Virus record (IMG/VR): IMGVR_UViG_3300044695_003707
Span: 1-34,033 of that record
Reading direction: 5' to 3' (one strand)
Source of the DNA: a virus
DNA length: 34,033 nucleotides
Shown here: positions 32,940-34,033 of the stretch, one piece after another
Layout: each line of letters starts with the position of its first letter
Position numbering within the stretch: position 1 is the stretch's first letter
Translations under genes and position numbers: made by a program
Notes under the pieces: model-generated
The model's database searches: none
Seen by the model: only the letters and a program-made list of their open reading frames with translations
Told to the model about the DNA's origin: nothing

Positions 32940-33016
32940 TGGTGTGGGTGAATGGATTCGAACCATCGACCTAGAATTTAAAAGATTCTTGCTACTACCT
33001 ACTGAGCTACACCCAC
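32940..33016 (-). tRNA. tRNA-Lys(UUU)
   Basis: GTGGGTG/CACCCAC acceptor, AGAAT-CTTTTAA-ATTCT, T arm GATGG-TTCGAAT-CCATT, CCA encoded. Confidence 0.94.
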
Positions 33017-33060
33017 CAAATTTTCTTGCCTTCTTTTTCTGTTTTTGTCTTTCGTTTCAT
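33007..33060 (-). CDS. 17-aa Lys-rich minigene before tRNA-Lys
   Basis: ATG at 33060 with AGGAAAT upstream encodes MKRKTKTEKEGKKIWWV and stops (TAG) inside the first bases of tRNA-Lys. Six of 17 residues are Lys. It lies between CSR19 (Lys loop) and tRNA-Lys. It could sense charged tRNA-Lys like a leader peptide, or be chance. Confidence 0.45.
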   Translation of the reverse strand: MKRKTKTEKEGKKIWWV

Positions 33061-33084
33061 AATTATTTCCTATGTTGTTATAAC

Positions 33085-33145
33085 AGGATACGTTTTTACT
33101 AGTTGAATTAAAAGTTCAGTGTAAATTGTTTGCTGAATGTATCCT
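33085..33145 (-). ncRNA. CSR19: minimal CAGCA-stem RNA with Lys anticodon loop
   Basis: AGGATAC/GTATCCT, ATTCAGCA, CCTG end. TGAA-CTTTTAA-TTCA carries the loop of tRNA-Lys(UUU), identical to the loop of the real tRNA-Lys at 32940. First RNA after the promoter at 33165. Confidence 0.68.
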
Positions 33146-33164
33146 AAAACTGTTTATGCTGTTA

Positions 33165-33192
33165 ATTATACAGCATTTTTATACGTTGTCAA
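33165..33192 (-). promoter_or_regulatory. sigma70-type promoter of CSR19 and tRNA-Lys
   Basis: TTGACA (33192-33187), 16 nt, TATAAT (33170-33165), overlapping the end of the upstream gene. Confidence 0.87.
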
Positions 33193-33505
33193 TTATTTTA
33201 TCTGGATATTGTGCATCACGGCGTTCAATTTCAGCATATGGACTGTAGCCAGGCTGTAATTCCGTGATATTAGTAAATCCATTGGTTTCTGTAATCAAAC
33301 TATCATTAGAATCGATAGAACCACGATATTTACTACCATAACTACCTTCTAATTTACCAGTACTCGGATTAAGATCACCCCATTTAGTGTGATTACCACC
33401 GATAACTTCAATATAGTAGGTTTTACCAGTTCGGTATGAATAAACAACATGTCTACCGGTATCTTCAGTTTTTGTAAAAAATTTCTTTCGGGTTCCTTCG
33501 TCCAT
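33179..33505 (-). CDS. phage protein of unknown function
   Basis: 108 aa from the ATG at 33505 (AAGGAA site); upstream frame is tRNA-Val. DEGTRKKFFTKTEDTGRHVV, SYRTGKTYYIEVIGGNHTKW, a compact beta-rich protein; GGNHTKWGDLNPSTGKLEG is its most conserved-looking part. Function unknown. Confidence 0.7.
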   Translation of the reverse strand: MDEGTRKKFFTKTEDTGRHVVYSYRTGKTYYIEVIGGNHTKWGDLNPSTGKLEGSYGSKYRGSIDSNDSLITETNGFTNITELQPGYSPYAEIERRDAQYPDKIIDNV

Positions 33506-33523
33506 AATAGTTTCCTTTGTGTT

Positions 33524-33597
33524 TGGTGCCTCCTGATGGAATCGAACCACCGCAACCAGTGTGTAAGACTAGTGTTCTCCCATTAAACTAAGGAGGC
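33524..33597 (-). tRNA. tRNA-Val(UAC)
   Basis: GCCTCCT/AGGAGGC acceptor, CTAGT-CTTACAC-ACTGG, T arm CGGTGG-TTCGATT-CCATC, CCA encoded. Confidence 0.92.
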
Positions 33598-33618
33598 TAA
33601 AATTGTTGATTAGACAGA

Positions 33619-33888
33619 TTATTCTTCAAGAACTTGTTGTTCCCATTTACTTTTTAAATAGATCTTTTTACCATGCAACCAATATTCTTCTTCTGTGAAA
33701 TTAGTAATAACAGCAGGGCCGTGTTCATTATGATATTTCCCATCTTGGCAATAACAAGTTCTGCTGCCATCATATCTAATAATTGCTGGACCATCGGTGT
33801 TATGCGATCTTCCATTTTTCATAAAAACTATTGTTGTATCAGATACGCTAATAGTGAGTTCAGGATTGTCTGGGTTAATATATTCCAT
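33619..33888 (-). CDS. MORN-like GPA-repeat protein
   Basis: 89 aa from the ATG at 33888 (a TTG 9 nt earlier is possible). NGRSHNTDGPAIIRYDGS and DGKYHNEHGPAVI, then YWLHGKKIYLK, are repeats of the G-x-x-H-x-x-x-GPA type common in phage proteins of unknown role. First gene after CSR20. Confidence 0.72.
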   Translation of the reverse strand: MEYINPDNPELTISVSDTTIVFMKNGRSHNTDGPAIIRYDGSRTCYCQDGKYHNEHGPAVITNFTEEEYWLHGKKIYLKSKWEQQVLEE

Positions 33889-33917
33889 AATTACCAAGTT
33901 GTAAAGTTAAAATAAAC

Positions 33918-33970
33918 AGGATACGCTTTTTCATTTTTCAAGAATGTTTTTTAATTGCTGCATGTATCCT
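33918..33970 (-). ncRNA. CSR20: minimal CAGCA-stem RNA with Ser anticodon loop
   Basis: AGGATAC/GTATCCT, ATGCAGCA, CCTG end. CATT-CTTGAAA-AATG carries the loop of tRNA-Ser(UGA), identical to that of the real tRNA-Ser at 26943. It starts about 12 nt after the -10 box. Confidence 0.66.
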
Positions 33971-33982
33971 AAAACTGTGTAA

Positions 33983-34011
33983 ATTATAACGTATTATTTG
34001 AACATTTGCAA
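33983..34011 (-). promoter_or_regulatory. sigma70-type promoter of CSR20
   Basis: TTGCAA (34011-34006), 17 nt, TATAAT (33988-33983). Confidence 0.75.
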
Positions 34012-34033
34012 GATATTTTTCATAGCATCTGTA
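33994..34033 (-). CDS. C-terminal end of a gene cut by the window edge
   Basis: The last 12 codons TDAMKNILQMFK and a TAA stop are readable. Too short for assignment; the promoter of CSR20 overlaps it. Confidence 0.4.
   Translation of the reverse strand, partial: TDAMKNILQMFK

Overview
The window is part of the genome of a large, T4-like lytic phage with an AT-rich sequence and tightly packed, mostly minus-strand genes that often overlap at ATGA or TAATG. It very probably infects an aerobic methane oxidiser: an intact pmoC (particulate methane monooxygenase subunit C) lies at 7845-8606 behind a consensus sigma70 promoter and a strong ribosome binding site. Large freshwater phages carrying pmoC are known from metagenomes. 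T4-type late promoters (TATAAATA or GATAAATA), a T4 Rnl1-type RNA ligase, a UV endonuclease, a phage DNA ligase and at least six free-standing endonuclease genes fit this picture.

Layout. 1-6925: DNA repair (uvdE, cut by the window edge), phage proteins of unknown function, a MazG-like pyrophosphatase, a protein with a ribosomal L7/L12 C-terminal domain, tiny membrane and zinc-ribbon proteins, and a GIY-YIG endonuclease. 6995-12904: a second GIY-YIG endonuclease, pmoC, ATP-dependent DNA ligase, ClpP, a metallophosphoesterase, translation factor IF-1 and an AbrB-type protein. 12864-22400: a secreted HExxH protein, a tail-fibre-like protein, RNA ligase, a second metallophosphoesterase split by an HNH gene, a YqeY-like protein, a Ro60-like (DUF2828/vWA) protein, two more endonucleases and three structured RNAs. 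22389-33970: a long RNA region with about 22 tRNA genes (including two initiator-type tRNAs), mixed with GroES, a parvulin, acireductone dioxygenase, one clear and one possible PTH2-type peptidyl-tRNA hydrolase, an Lpp-like lipoprotein, a 2OG oxygenase and two endonucleases.

The most unusual content is a family of about 20 minus-strand RNA elements, called here CAGCA-stem RNAs (CSR1-CSR20). Most are closed by a stem of the form AGGNNNN...NNNNCCT whose bases change together between copies. Nearly all carry CAGCA just inside the 5' strand and end in CCTG. Inside the stem sit parts of tRNAs in circularly permuted order: anticodon arm, T arm, acceptor stem closed by a loop, D arm. Some copies have nearly all parts (CSR17 is a complete permuted tRNA-Thr), some only the elbow, and the smallest only a 7-nt anticodon loop (Cys, Phe, Lys, Ser). 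Related hairpins lie in the leader of the Ro60-like gene and of its duplicated 5' end. Bacterial Y RNAs bound by Ro60 proteins are tRNA mimics with a closed acceptor-like stem, so a phage Ro/Y-type RNP is one explanation; decoys for anticodon nucleases, or permuted tRNA precursors joined by the phage RNA ligase, are others.

The endonuclease genes show further patterns. Three of them, from two nuclease families, share a late promoter followed at fixed spacing by two hairpins with compensatory changes, the second holding the ribosome binding site. Three insertions are associated with a second copy of the 5' end of a neighbouring gene (tRNA-Ser, the metallophosphoesterase, the Ro60-like gene), and one HNH stop codon coincides with the anticodon of tRNA-Ser.
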